This document shows positions 1-5,818 of a stretch of 9,361 nucleotides of DNA, piece by piece. Each line of letters starts with the position of its first letter. Position 1 is the stretch's first letter. The position numbers were made by a program, and so were the translations under genes. Under the pieces are notes generated by a model. It saw nothing but the letters and a program-made list of their open reading frames with translations. It made no database searches and was not told where the DNA came from. Source of the stretch: Bacteroidales bacterium (GTDB lineage Bacteria; Bacteroidota; Bacteroidia; Bacteroidales; JAOZVK01); the NCBI GenBank assembly GCA_029938185.1, contig JAOZVK010000206.1, positions 1 through 9,361 of the forward strand. Direction: 5' to 3'.

Positions 1-57
1 TCAGAACTCACAAAAAACATAAAATTCTAAATTTTAGATTGCAAGTTAAATGTTAAT
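1..57 (+). repeat. Left terminal inverted repeat of the insertion sequence
   Basis: The outer block CAGAACTCACAAAAA and the inner block ATTGCAAGTTAAATGTTAAT both match the reverse complement of 2828-2884, separated by a diverged AT-rich stretch. The same outer block also matches the extra right-end copy at 2991-3049. Confidence 0.75.
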
Positions 58-64
58 TTTTCAC

Positions 65-72
65 TATCTTTG
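65..72 (+). promoter_or_regulatory. Bacteroidota-type -7 box (TATCTTTG) of the transposase gene
   Basis: TATCTTTG fits the Bacteroidota -7 consensus TAnnTTTG and lies 20 bp before the ATG at 93, just inside the left terminal repeat. A possible TTG at 39-41 could serve as the -33 element, although the 23-bp gap is on the long side. The position next to an IS end is typical for a transposase promoter. Confidence 0.5.
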
Positions 73-92
73 TAGTCTAAAATATTAAAAAA

Positions 93-605
93 ATGGAAAC
101 AAATCTACAAGCAATAATTGGTACAGATAAAAAAAATCCACATTTTACTGTATTTAAAAATCTTAAAGAAAAAACGATTGATGTTTATTTTGGTAGCGCA
201 TTATTTAGTGCTGTGGCTGATACACCCAATAATCCCAATTTAAAATTATTAATAGCACAATTATTTAGTACTGGAATAAAGAAAAAGAGTCTCACAGAAC
301 ATTTTGGTTATTCATATAATGCTATGAAACGTTGGTCTGATGCTTTAAACACTGGCGATCCTGAAATATTAGTAAAAGCTTTATCCGGACAAGGAGCACA
401 CAAAAAACTAAATACAGAAATAAAATCATTTGTAACACATAGTTTTAAATATATATATAAAACCAATAAATATACATACAGTAAAGAAATTAGAGAAGAT
501 ATAAAAGAAGTCTTTAATGTTGAATTAAGTCGTGAGGTCTTACGACCTTTATTTAATGAACTGAAAAAAAAATATTTTCCAACACCAGATGAAAAAAAAA
601 AGTAA
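93..605 (+). pseudogene. Transposase, N-terminal fragment (helix-turn-helix region)
   Basis: This 170-residue piece starts with METNLQAIIGTDKKN. Residues about 62-100 (KKKSLTEHFGYSYNAMKRWSDAL) look like a helix-turn-helix followed by a short helix, as in transposase DNA-binding regions. The middle (IKSFVTHSFKYIYKTNKYTYSKEIREDI) and the end (SREVLRPLFNELKKK) also look like a DNA-recognition module. It sits directly behind a good -7 box and the IS left end. The frame ends just after a run of ten A at 592-601; slipping by one base would continue into KVKPVFNFP before entering a dispersed repeat. I read it as the N-terminal part of the transposase continued at 772. Whether the A-run is a decay mutation or a slippage site cannot be decided here. 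Confidence 0.65.
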
Positions 606-638
606 AACCTGTTTTTAATTTTCCTATTTTTAAAGTTA

Positions 639-675
639 AGGTCTTCGACCTATTTATAGTTGCTTACGCATTAGT
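639..675 (-). repeat. Terminal part of a MITE-like repeat (copy A), inserted in the transposase gene
   Basis: The block AGGTCTTCGACCTATTTA, followed by GTTGCTTACGCA, is the inverted form of the right end of copies B (1746-1848) and C (3973-4076). It is preceded by TA at 637-638, as those copies are. Beyond about 675 the sequence no longer matches B or C, so this is either a diverged relative or a partial copy. The spacer up to 771 also holds a perfect 7-bp hairpin (TTGCTTT AAC AAAGCAA, 751-767). It separates two pieces of the transposase gene. Confidence 0.6.
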
Positions 676-771
676 ATAAAAGCAATTTAATCAAGATGTT
701 ATGAATAAGTAAATGTCGAAAAACTTTTGTAACAGTACTTACTCATAAGCTTGCTTTAACAAAGCAATCAA

Positions 772-1326
772 TTGGCACTATCTGCTGCTCCTGTTCTTTT
801 AGCTTTACCCGAAAATATTGACGAAAATACTATTGTCAATGGGCACAATTTGTCTCCAAAACAAGACAAAGAGCTTCCGATATCATGTAATACGCAATCA
901 GAACAAGCGTGTAATGAATCTATTAAAATAGATAATGACAATAATTCGGGAATAAATAAAACAACAGTAAATGGTTTTTGTTATCATGTTGGTATTCTTA
1001 TATTTGCCCCCTTGCTGAAAAAGCTTAAAAAAAGTAGCTTGGGTGATTGTTCAAATTTGGTGATTCAATTGTTAGTATCAGTTCTTCTTGGAGCTAAAAA
1101 TATAGAACAAACAAAATTTTTAAATTTTAAATCATTAAAGATATTACTCGGAAAAAATGTGATTCGTAATCTGAATACACAGAGGCAAAAATTAAAAGAA
1201 TTTTCTACTGATGAAAATATAGATAAATTACTTAGTTTTAATGCTGAATTAATAAATGTAAACAAAGAAACTGATTTTTACTACGATATCATACAGAGCA
1301 TTATACCAGATTACGTAAAATATTGA
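772..1326 (+). pseudogene. Transposase, second fragment (up to the first catalytic Asp)
   Basis: The frame opens with a TTG codon that is only the first possible start after a stop, so it is not a true start. The first 65 residues are a polar, low-conservation linker. The following part (FCYHVGILIFAPLLKKL ... LLGAKNIEQTKFLNFKSLKILLG ... STDENIDKLLSFNAELINVNKETDFYYD) looks like the region leading into the catalytic core of large DDE transposases. The last residues after DFYYD are out of frame: reading one frame over gives HTEHYT-RLRKILKSWC, so DFYYD(x)HTEHYT would be the intact first catalytic motif. A single missing base near 1289 explains both the break and the overlap with the next frame. 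Confidence 0.65.
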
Positions 1327-1781
1327 AATCCTGGTGTTCAAAGATAAAAATGGCAGATAAGGTAATTAATACAGATTTTATACACACCAAAGAAGGTTTG
1401 CCTGTTTACTTAAACAATGGAGATACTTTCGATGATATGCGAGTTCGTTTCTTTAAAGATGTTAAAAGATTTAGGAAAATAGCAAATATTGACGATAATA
1501 CAACAATAACTATGTGTATTGACAGAGGTATATTTTCTGCTGAAGTATTTGAGCAAGTTGTAGATACTGACAATCTTCATATTGTAACATGGGAAAAAGG
1601 ATATAAAAAAGATATGTGGAATTCTGAAAATGAAACAAAAACTGGATATATAATAAAAACCCGAAATAATAAGCAAGATAAAAAACTGATAAGTTATAAA
1701 TATCAAGAAAACAAATGGAACAAGAATAATAAAATCAGACAGATAAGCACCCATATAAATGTTTTTACCTATTTAGTATAG
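1323..1781 (+). pseudogene. Transposase, third fragment (DDE core with the second catalytic Asp)
   Basis: The true reading begins upstream of the TTG at 1323, in HTEHYT at about 1290-1307, and runs through KSWCSKIKMADKVINTDFIHT. CIDRGIFS (Asp at 1521-1523) is the classic second catalytic motif of DDE transposases, after a beta-strand-like TITM segment. THILTWEKGYKKDMW-like residues (HIVTWEKGYKKDMW) follow. The final residues STHINVFTYLV are not transposase: they are translated from the inserted MITE-like repeat that begins at 1746 and supplies the stop codon. The frame is the same as that of the piece starting at 1884. Confidence 0.7.
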
Positions 1782-1848
1782 AGCTTACTTTTTGAAATAC
1801 CGTTTATTATATATCTTGCGTAAGCAACATTAAATAGGTCGAAGACCT
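1746..1848 (+). repeat. MITE-like repeat copy B, inserted in the transposase core
   Basis: This 103-bp stretch is about 95% identical to copy C (3973-4076): five substitutions and one T of length difference. TA dinucleotides lie at both ends (1744-1745 and 1849-1850), as expected for a TA target duplication. Both ends, read inward, share ACCTATTTA followed by GCTTAC, so the element has subterminal inverted repeats that can fold into a long hairpin (1767-1777 with 1829-1839), plus a small AGGTC/GACCT hairpin at one end. Removing the repeat and one TA takes out 105 bp, 35 codons, and rejoins the transposase as KIRQ-II-VRLPEKKGTAMVELSILSDD in frame. It encodes nothing, so it would need a transposase supplied elsewhere. 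Confidence 0.75.
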
Positions 1849-1883
1849 TAATTGTTAGATTACCAGAAAAAAAAGGAACAGCA

Positions 1884-2069
1884 ATGGTGGAGCTATCAAT
1901 CTTATCGGATGATTTTAAAAGACTTGCGATTGTAATTATCAATTTAATTTTTAATCGTTGGATACAAGAAAATGATTTTAAATATTTGATAAATCATTTT
2001 GGATTAGACCAAATTACTTCATATTTATATTCTGACTACAAAGATATACAATATGTGTTTGCAGGATAA
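1884..2069 (+). pseudogene. Transposase, fourth fragment (third catalytic residue, Glu)
   Basis: The piece reads on from the inserted repeat; VRLPEKKGTA precedes the ATG at 1884 in the same frame, so this ATG is not the gene start. RWIQENDFKYL (Glu at 1968-1970) matches the third catalytic motif of IS4-like DDE transposases, and NHFGLDQITSY follows it. The frame ends in DIQYVFAG, which looks out of frame. The next piece continues as LQDKQHISGEYK one frame over, so one extra base around 2045-2055 explains the break. Confidence 0.65.
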
Positions 2070-2790
2070 ACAACATATTAGCGGTGAATATAAATCATTA
2101 ACAAAAGAGCTTGAAAAAATAAGAAGAAAATTAAAAACCTGTTTACACAAAAAATATGAATTTGATTTAAAATTTGGTGTGTATAAAGATATATCTGGCT
2201 TAGCAAAACAACTTACAGATGAACCAACAAAAGAATTAATCGCAGAATTTACAAAAGAACTCTCAAAACCAAAAACTTCAAAAGTAAATAAAAAACTAAC
2301 AGAAAAACAAAAAGAAAGTTATATAAAAAACTTAAATAGAATTGTAGAATTAAGCAATGAAAATTATGATAAATTTATGGAAAGAAAAAATATTGAAAAA
2401 AAAGTATCTAAAAAAGAAGAACTTGCAGAAAGTGATATGAAAAAATTAGATACAAAGCAGAAACAATTTATGGATGTAATAAAAATAACAGCACATAATA
2501 TGTTTTTACTCACTTTTAAACCTTTTAAAGAAAAATATAATAATTATAGAGATGACCATCTTGTTTTCAGAGAAATAACACGAACAAGCGAGACTATCGA
2601 AAATCATAATTCAGAAACAACAGTTAATTTAGTTCCAAAAATGGAAATCTATCCTAAACAAAGAAAAATACTACAAGAGATTTTAACAGAAACAAATGAA
2701 AAAGAACTTAGCTTGAATAAAAATTTAATGTCAAAAATAAAGCTAAAAATATCAAAAAAAATTAATTCTTTTTTTGCATTTTTAAATTGA
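2053..2790 (+). pseudogene. Transposase, C-terminal fragment
   Basis: The 245-residue frame overlaps the previous piece by 17 bp in another frame. The first 150 residues are rich in Lys and Glu and probably form helices or a coiled coil (SLTKELEKIRRKLKTCL ... NRIVELSNENYDKFMERKNIEKKVSKKEEL). Further on, NMFLLTFKPFKEKYNNYRDDHLVFREITR resembles the C-terminal segment of large Bacteroidota DDE transposases, where a YRDDH-type stretch follows the catalytic domain. The stop lies about 40 bp before the right terminal repeat. On its own it would have no catalytic motif. It is the longest uninterrupted remnant, and an automatic annotation would likely call it hypothetical. Confidence 0.65.
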
Positions 2791-2827
2791 AATTGTTGTT
2801 ATTTTTGTGAACTTCGAAGTGAGCTTT

Positions 2828-2884
2828 ATTAACTTTTAACTTGCGATTGTTTTTTTAAAAAAGAACTGTTTTTGTGAGTTCTGA
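2828..2884 (-). repeat. Right terminal inverted repeat of the insertion sequence
   Basis: ATTAACTTTTAACTTGCGATT at the inner side and TTTTTGTGAGTTCTGA at the outer side are the inverted counterparts of 1-57. The segment 2825-2883 is repeated directly at 2991-3049. Confidence 0.75.
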
Positions 2885-2990
2885 GTTTATGCCTAAAGGC
2901 ATTTAAAGTAATATTTTAGTTATCATAGAAACATTCTATTTTTCACATTCAATATTCGATATTTTTTTTATGAATAACTTTTAGGTAAAT

Positions 2991-3049
2991 TTTATTAACC
3001 TTTAACTTGCGATTGTTTTTTTAAAAAAGAACTGTTTTTGTGAGTTCTG
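2991..3049 (+). repeat. Second copy of the IS right end (59 bp, direct orientation)
   Basis: This stretch matches 2825-2883 over 59 bp with one substitution (C for T at the tenth base) and no gaps. The 107 bp between the two copies (2884-2990) contains no clear gene and no other recognisable IS part. It may be the remains of an earlier neighbouring copy, or a local duplication. Confidence 0.85.
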
Positions 3050-3104
3050 GAATTTGTAAAATGGGAATTGCTGCAATTAAAGTAAAGATTAGCAAGATTT
3101 TGTG

Positions 3105-3149
3105 AAACTTTGCGTCAAATTTTGCGTCAAACTTTGTGTAACTTTGCGG
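3105..3149 (+). repeat. Imperfect 12-bp tandem repeat (unit AAACTTTGCGTC)
   Basis: Units at 3105-3116, 3117-3128 and 3129-3140 differ by one to three bases, and a shortened fourth unit ends at 3149. It lies in the spacer 3050-3272 between the IS remnant and the hisH 3' end. The same spacer holds two copies of ACTGGTAGCC (3171-3180 and 3243-3252), 72 bp apart. No gene is apparent in the spacer. Confidence 0.7.
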
Positions 3150-3180
3150 TTAAAAAGCGACTAACTTAAAACTGGTAGCC

Positions 3181-3205
3181 AAAAAAGACATCAATTTTAA
3201 TTGAT
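3181..3205 (-). terminator. Possible intrinsic terminator downstream of hisH
   Basis: On the minus strand ATCAAT-TAAA-ATTGAT forms a short AT-rich hairpin, followed by GTCTTTTTT. It lies about 70 bp past the hisH stop and faces the right way. The stem is weak, so this is tentative. Confidence 0.45.
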
Positions 3206-3272
3206 AGGCAACTTGTTGATAAATAGTTGTGTTCAACTTCTGACTGGTAGCCCACAATTGCATTCATATTAT

Positions 3273-3878
3273 TTAAGTCCCCTTATAGAAGAGCCAGTTT
3301 TTTAAAATATTTTGACCTATACTTCCACTTTTTTCTGGATGAAATTGTGTAGCATAAAAGTTGTTTTTTTTAAGTGCCGAACTAAAAGGTAATATATAAT
3401 TTGTTTCGGCTGTTGTCTCTTTGCATATTGGTACATAATAACTATGTACAAAATACACATACTGATTATTTAGATTTATTGAAAACAAATTACTTTTAAG
3501 ATTATTTATTGTGTTCCAGCCAGTATGTGGAATTTTTATAATCTCGTTGTGTTTTACTTGTTGAAATTTCTTTACTTTTTCATCAAATATATTTATACAC
3601 TCTGTATTTCCCTCCTCTGAATATGAACACATAAGCTGCATACCCAAACATATTCCTAATACTGGTTGTTTCAGATTTTTAATTATAGTATCTAATCCTT
3701 TTTCTTTTAAATACTTCATTGTAGTACTAGCTTCACCAACACCTGGAAAAATGACTTTATCGGCATTGTTAATTTCATTTTCGTTGTCAGTTATTATTGT
3801 TTCTACACCTAAACGTTGAACTGCAAAATTCAAAGAAGTTATATTACCCGCATTATATTTAATGATAGCTATTTTCAT
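3273..3878 (-). CDS. hisH: Imidazole glycerol phosphate synthase, glutamine amidotransferase subunit HisH
   Basis: HisH hydrolyses glutamine and passes ammonia to HisF, which forms imidazole glycerol phosphate and AICAR from PRFAR in histidine biosynthesis; the complex is cytosolic. The 201-residue length is normal. Visible signatures of class I amidotransferases are YNAGNITS at the start, PGVGEAS at 45-51 (oxyanion region), the nucleophile Cys77 in GICLGMQ, PHTGWN at 117-122, VHSYY at 144-148, and His180/Glu182 in QFHPEKSG. The start MKIAIIKYNAGN is the expected N-terminus. It lies 197 bp after the hisCB stop, on the same strand, with a MITE-like repeat in that gap. Its partner hisF, and hisA, which usually follow, are absent; the DNA beyond is the IS remnant. 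Confidence 0.95.
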   Translation of the reverse strand: MKIAIIKYNAGNITSLNFAVQRLGVETIITDNENEINNADKVIFPGVGEASTTMKYLKEKGLDTIIKNLKQPVLGICLGMQLMCSYSEEGNTECINIFDEKVKKFQQVKHNEIIKIPHTGWNTINNLKSNLFSINLNNQYVYFVHSYYVPICKETTAETNYILPFSSALKKNNFYATQFHPEKSGSIGQNILKNWLFYKGT

Positions 3879-3972
3879 ATATTTTTTTAAATTTATGTAC
3901 TGGTCACATGTTGTTTATTAGTAAGCATATTAAAAAGATGGAGCTAACTTTTAGTTTTTAACTTCTTAGATA

Positions 3973-4076
3973 AGCACCCATACAAAAGTTTTTACCTATT
4001 TAATATAGAGCTTACTTTTTTGAAATACTGTTTATTATATATCTTGCATAAGCAACATTAAATAGGTCGAAGACCT
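3973..4076 (+). repeat. MITE-like repeat copy C, at the 3' end of hisCB
   Basis: This 104-bp stretch is about 95% identical to copy B and is flanked by TA on both sides (3971-3972 and 4077-4078). Its arms 3994-4004 and 4057-4067 are perfectly complementary over 11 bp (ACCTATTTAAT), and GCTTA/TAAGC extends the stem. A small AGGTC-TTC-GACCT hairpin sits at the end next to the gene. The hisCB stop codon (TAA, 4076-4078 on the minus strand) consists of the TA target site plus the first base of the repeat. In a hisD-hisCB-hisH transcript the element would form a strong hairpin between hisCB and hisH, and could attenuate or stabilise the message. Confidence 0.8.
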
Positions 4077-5773
4077 TATAATATTCCCTTTGTTGATGGA
4101 AGCTCATTGTTATCTAAATCTTTTTTAACAGCTTTTTTTATTGATTTAGCAAAAGCTTTAAAAATTGCTTCAATTTTGTGATGTTCGTTGTTTCCTTCAG
4201 CTTTTATATTCAGGTTACATTTTGCTGAATCGGAAAATGATTTAAAAAAATGAAAAAACATTTCAGTTGGCATATCTCCTATTTTTTCTCTTTTAAAATC
4301 TACATTCCATTCTATCCAGTTTCTTCCTCCAAAGTCAAGCGCAACTTGTGCCAAACTATCATCCATAGGTAAGCAATATCCATATCTTTCAATACCTTTT
4401 TTGTTTCCCAAAGCTTTATAAAATGCTTCGCCAATAACTATTGCAGTATCTTCAATAGTATGGTGTTCATCGACATGCAAATCTCCTACTACATTTATTT
4501 TCAAATTACACATTGAGTGTCTTGCAATTTGCTCAAGCATATGGTCAAAAAAACCAAGACCTGTATTTATTTCAGCAATACCTTTTCCGTCTATATTTAA
4601 CTCAACATTAATTTGAGTTTCTTTAGTATTTCGTTCGATTTTAACTACGCGGTTTTGTAGTTCTAAAAATTTGTATAACTCATGTAAGTGATTTTTTGAA
4701 GTTTCAAATTCAGGAGTATTTTGCTTAAATTTAGTGAATCGTTTTATATCATAATCATATAATTCATTTACAAGTATATTGTTCTCTTTCTCTGTTCCAA
4801 CTGTTATTCTTACACAATTTTCGCATAAATGCTGTTTGGAGCGGTTTCTAATAATTATTTTTCTTTCTTTAAGATAATAGTATAATTCGTCAGCATTTTT
4901 TACTTTTACTAAGAAAAAATTAGCATCAGATGGATATAGTTTTTCTACAAAATCTAAACGTTTAATGTGTGTTTTTATATATTCTTTTTGTTTTTTAATT
5001 CTATTTACATGTTCATTCTTAATATGTTCTTCATCAATTTGCTTGTATGCTATTTTTTGTACAATAGAATTTATATTGTAAGGATATTTTACATTATTGA
5101 GAATTTCAATAATTTGATTATTGGCAATAGCCATACCTAAACGAAGCCCAGCCATACCCCAAGCTTTTGAAAATGTTTGTAAAATTACAATGTTCTCATA
5201 TTGCTTAATTAGATTTATCATACTTTCTTTTTCTGAAAAATCTATATAAGCTTCATCTATAATTATTAAACCCTCAAATTTATCAAGTATTTTTATAATA
5301 TCATCTTTGTCAAAACTATTAGCTGTTGGATTGTTTGGTGAGCAAATAATCATTAATTTTGTGTACTTATCAACAGACTTAATCATTTGATTGATATCAA
5401 GTTGAAAGTTTTTTTTAAGTGATACCATCTTTAATTCCACATTATTTATATCAGCACAAACCTGGTACATTCCATAACTTGGGTTTATTGATATGATATT
5501 GTCTTGCCTAACTTCACAAAATGCTCTTATCAATAAATCAATAGCTTCATCGCTTCCATTTCCCAAAAAAATATTCTTTTTGTTAATGTTCTTTAATTTT
5601 GCAATCTTTTCTTTTAGTGCATTCTGCAAAGGATCAGGATATCTATTGTATATTGATCTAAATGGATTTTCATTAGCATCTAAAAAAATAGCATTTTGTC
5701 CGTTGTATTCATTTCTTGCTGAAGAGTATGGTTTGAGTTCAGCTATATTTTTTCTTAATAGTTTTTTTATCAT
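4076..5773 (-). CDS. hisCB: Fused histidinol-phosphate aminotransferase and imidazoleglycerol-phosphate dehydratase (HisC-HisB)
   Basis: One 565-residue frame carries two enzymes. Residues 1-340 are a PLP-dependent HisC: LDANENPF (31-38), GNGSDEAI (71-78), SPNNPTA (145-151), DEAYIDF (173-179), Schiff-base Lys203 in FSKAWGMAGLRLG, and VRITVGT near the end. Residues about 374-565 are a complete IGPD: RNTKET, TGLGFFDHML (404-413), metal motif DEHHTIED (435-442), second metal motif NEHHKIEA (529-536), and the usual end LPSTKGIL. IGPD makes imidazole acetol phosphate, which HisC then transaminates, so the fusion joins consecutive steps. The linker (341-373) includes HLHELYKFLELQNR, resembling the tail of the phosphatase domain in HisN-HisB proteins, but no phosphatase domain is present. 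The gene starts 36 bp after hisD. The stop lies at the edge of a MITE-like repeat. Confidence 0.93.
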   Translation of the reverse strand: MIKKLLRKNIAELKPYSSARNEYNGQNAIFLDANENPFRSIYNRYPDPLQNALKEKIAKLKNINKKNIFLGNGSDEAIDLLIRAFCEVRQDNIISINPSYGMYQVCADINNVELKMVSLKKNFQLDINQMIKSVDKYTKLMIICSPNNPTANSFDKDDIIKILDKFEGLIIIDEAYIDFSEKESMINLIKQYENIVILQTFSKAWGMAGLRLGMAIANNQIIEILNNVKYPYNINSIVQKIAYKQIDEEHIKNEHVNRIKKQKEYIKTHIKRLDFVEKLYPSDANFFLVKVKNADELYYYLKERKIIIRNRSKQHLCENCVRITVGTEKENNILVNELYDYDIKRFTKFKQNTPEFETSKNHLHELYKFLELQNRVVKIERNTKETQINVELNIDGKGIAEINTGLGFFDHMLEQIARHSMCNLKINVVGDLHVDEHHTIEDTAIVIGEAFYKALGNKKGIERYGYCLPMDDSLAQVALDFGGRNWIEWNVDFKREKIGDMPTEMFFHFFKSFSDSAKCNLNIKAEGNNEHHKIEAIFKAFAKSIKKAVKKDLDNNELPSTKGIL

Positions 5774-5805
5774 GTATTTGAAATTAAATACTTTTAGAAA
5801 TATTC

Positions 5806-5818
5806 GACTCTAAGAGTC
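5806..5818. repeat. Small palindrome across the hisD stop codon
   Basis: GACTCTAAGAGTC is a 13-bp palindrome with one central base, covering the TAG stop of hisD. It lies in the 36-bp gap before hisCB. It is too short and has no T-run to be a convincing terminator; it may only be coincidental. Confidence 0.4.

Larger units (their letters stand above)
1..2884 (+). mobile_element. Decayed insertion sequence with terminal inverted repeats and a broken DDE transposase
   Basis: The left edge (CAGAACTCAC... then ATTGCAAGTTAAATGTTAAT) reappears inverted at 2828-2884 (ATTAACTTTTAACTTGCGATT ... GTGAGTTCTG), giving imperfect terminal inverted repeats of about 57 bp. Between them five plus-strand reading frames read as consecutive pieces of one transposase: an N-terminal helix-turn-helix-like part, the three catalytic acidic motifs, and a charged C-terminal part. 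The gene is disabled by small frameshifts and by an inserted MITE-like repeat. The left boundary coincides with the window start, so any target duplication or extra terminal bases there cannot be seen. The element resembles large IS4/IS1634-type DDE elements in its motifs, but I cannot name the IS family with certainty. Confidence 0.75.

Noticed and set aside
93..605. Stand-alone regulator with a helix-turn-helix
   Set aside because: Its position just inside the IS left end, behind the IS promoter and in series with pieces carrying DDE motifs, fits the N-terminal part of a transposase better.
1065..1265. Minus-strand 66-residue reading frame
   Set aside because: It lies opposite a transposase fragment with recognisable motifs, is rich in Phe, Asn and Ser as expected for the complement of AT-rich coding DNA, and matches no family I know.
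1410..1754. Minus-strand 114-residue hydrophobic reading frame that looks like a membrane protein
   Set aside because: It is the complement of the transposase core containing CIDRGIFS; the hydrophobicity comes from the antisense of Lys/Asn-rich codons.
2884..2990. Small gene or RNA between the two copies of the IS right end
   Set aside because: There is no frame of useful length and no stable fold beyond a short GCCTAAAGGC palindrome.
4076..5773. HisC-HisB fusion as an assembly artefact
   Set aside because: The linker is in frame, has normal codon use, and its end resembles the segment that precedes IGPD in bifunctional HisB proteins; both domains are complete. Read coverage would settle it.
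5493..5813. Plus-strand 106-residue frame opposite hisCB
   Set aside because: It is antisense to well-conserved HisC motifs, including GNGSDEAI and LDANENP, so it is a shadow.
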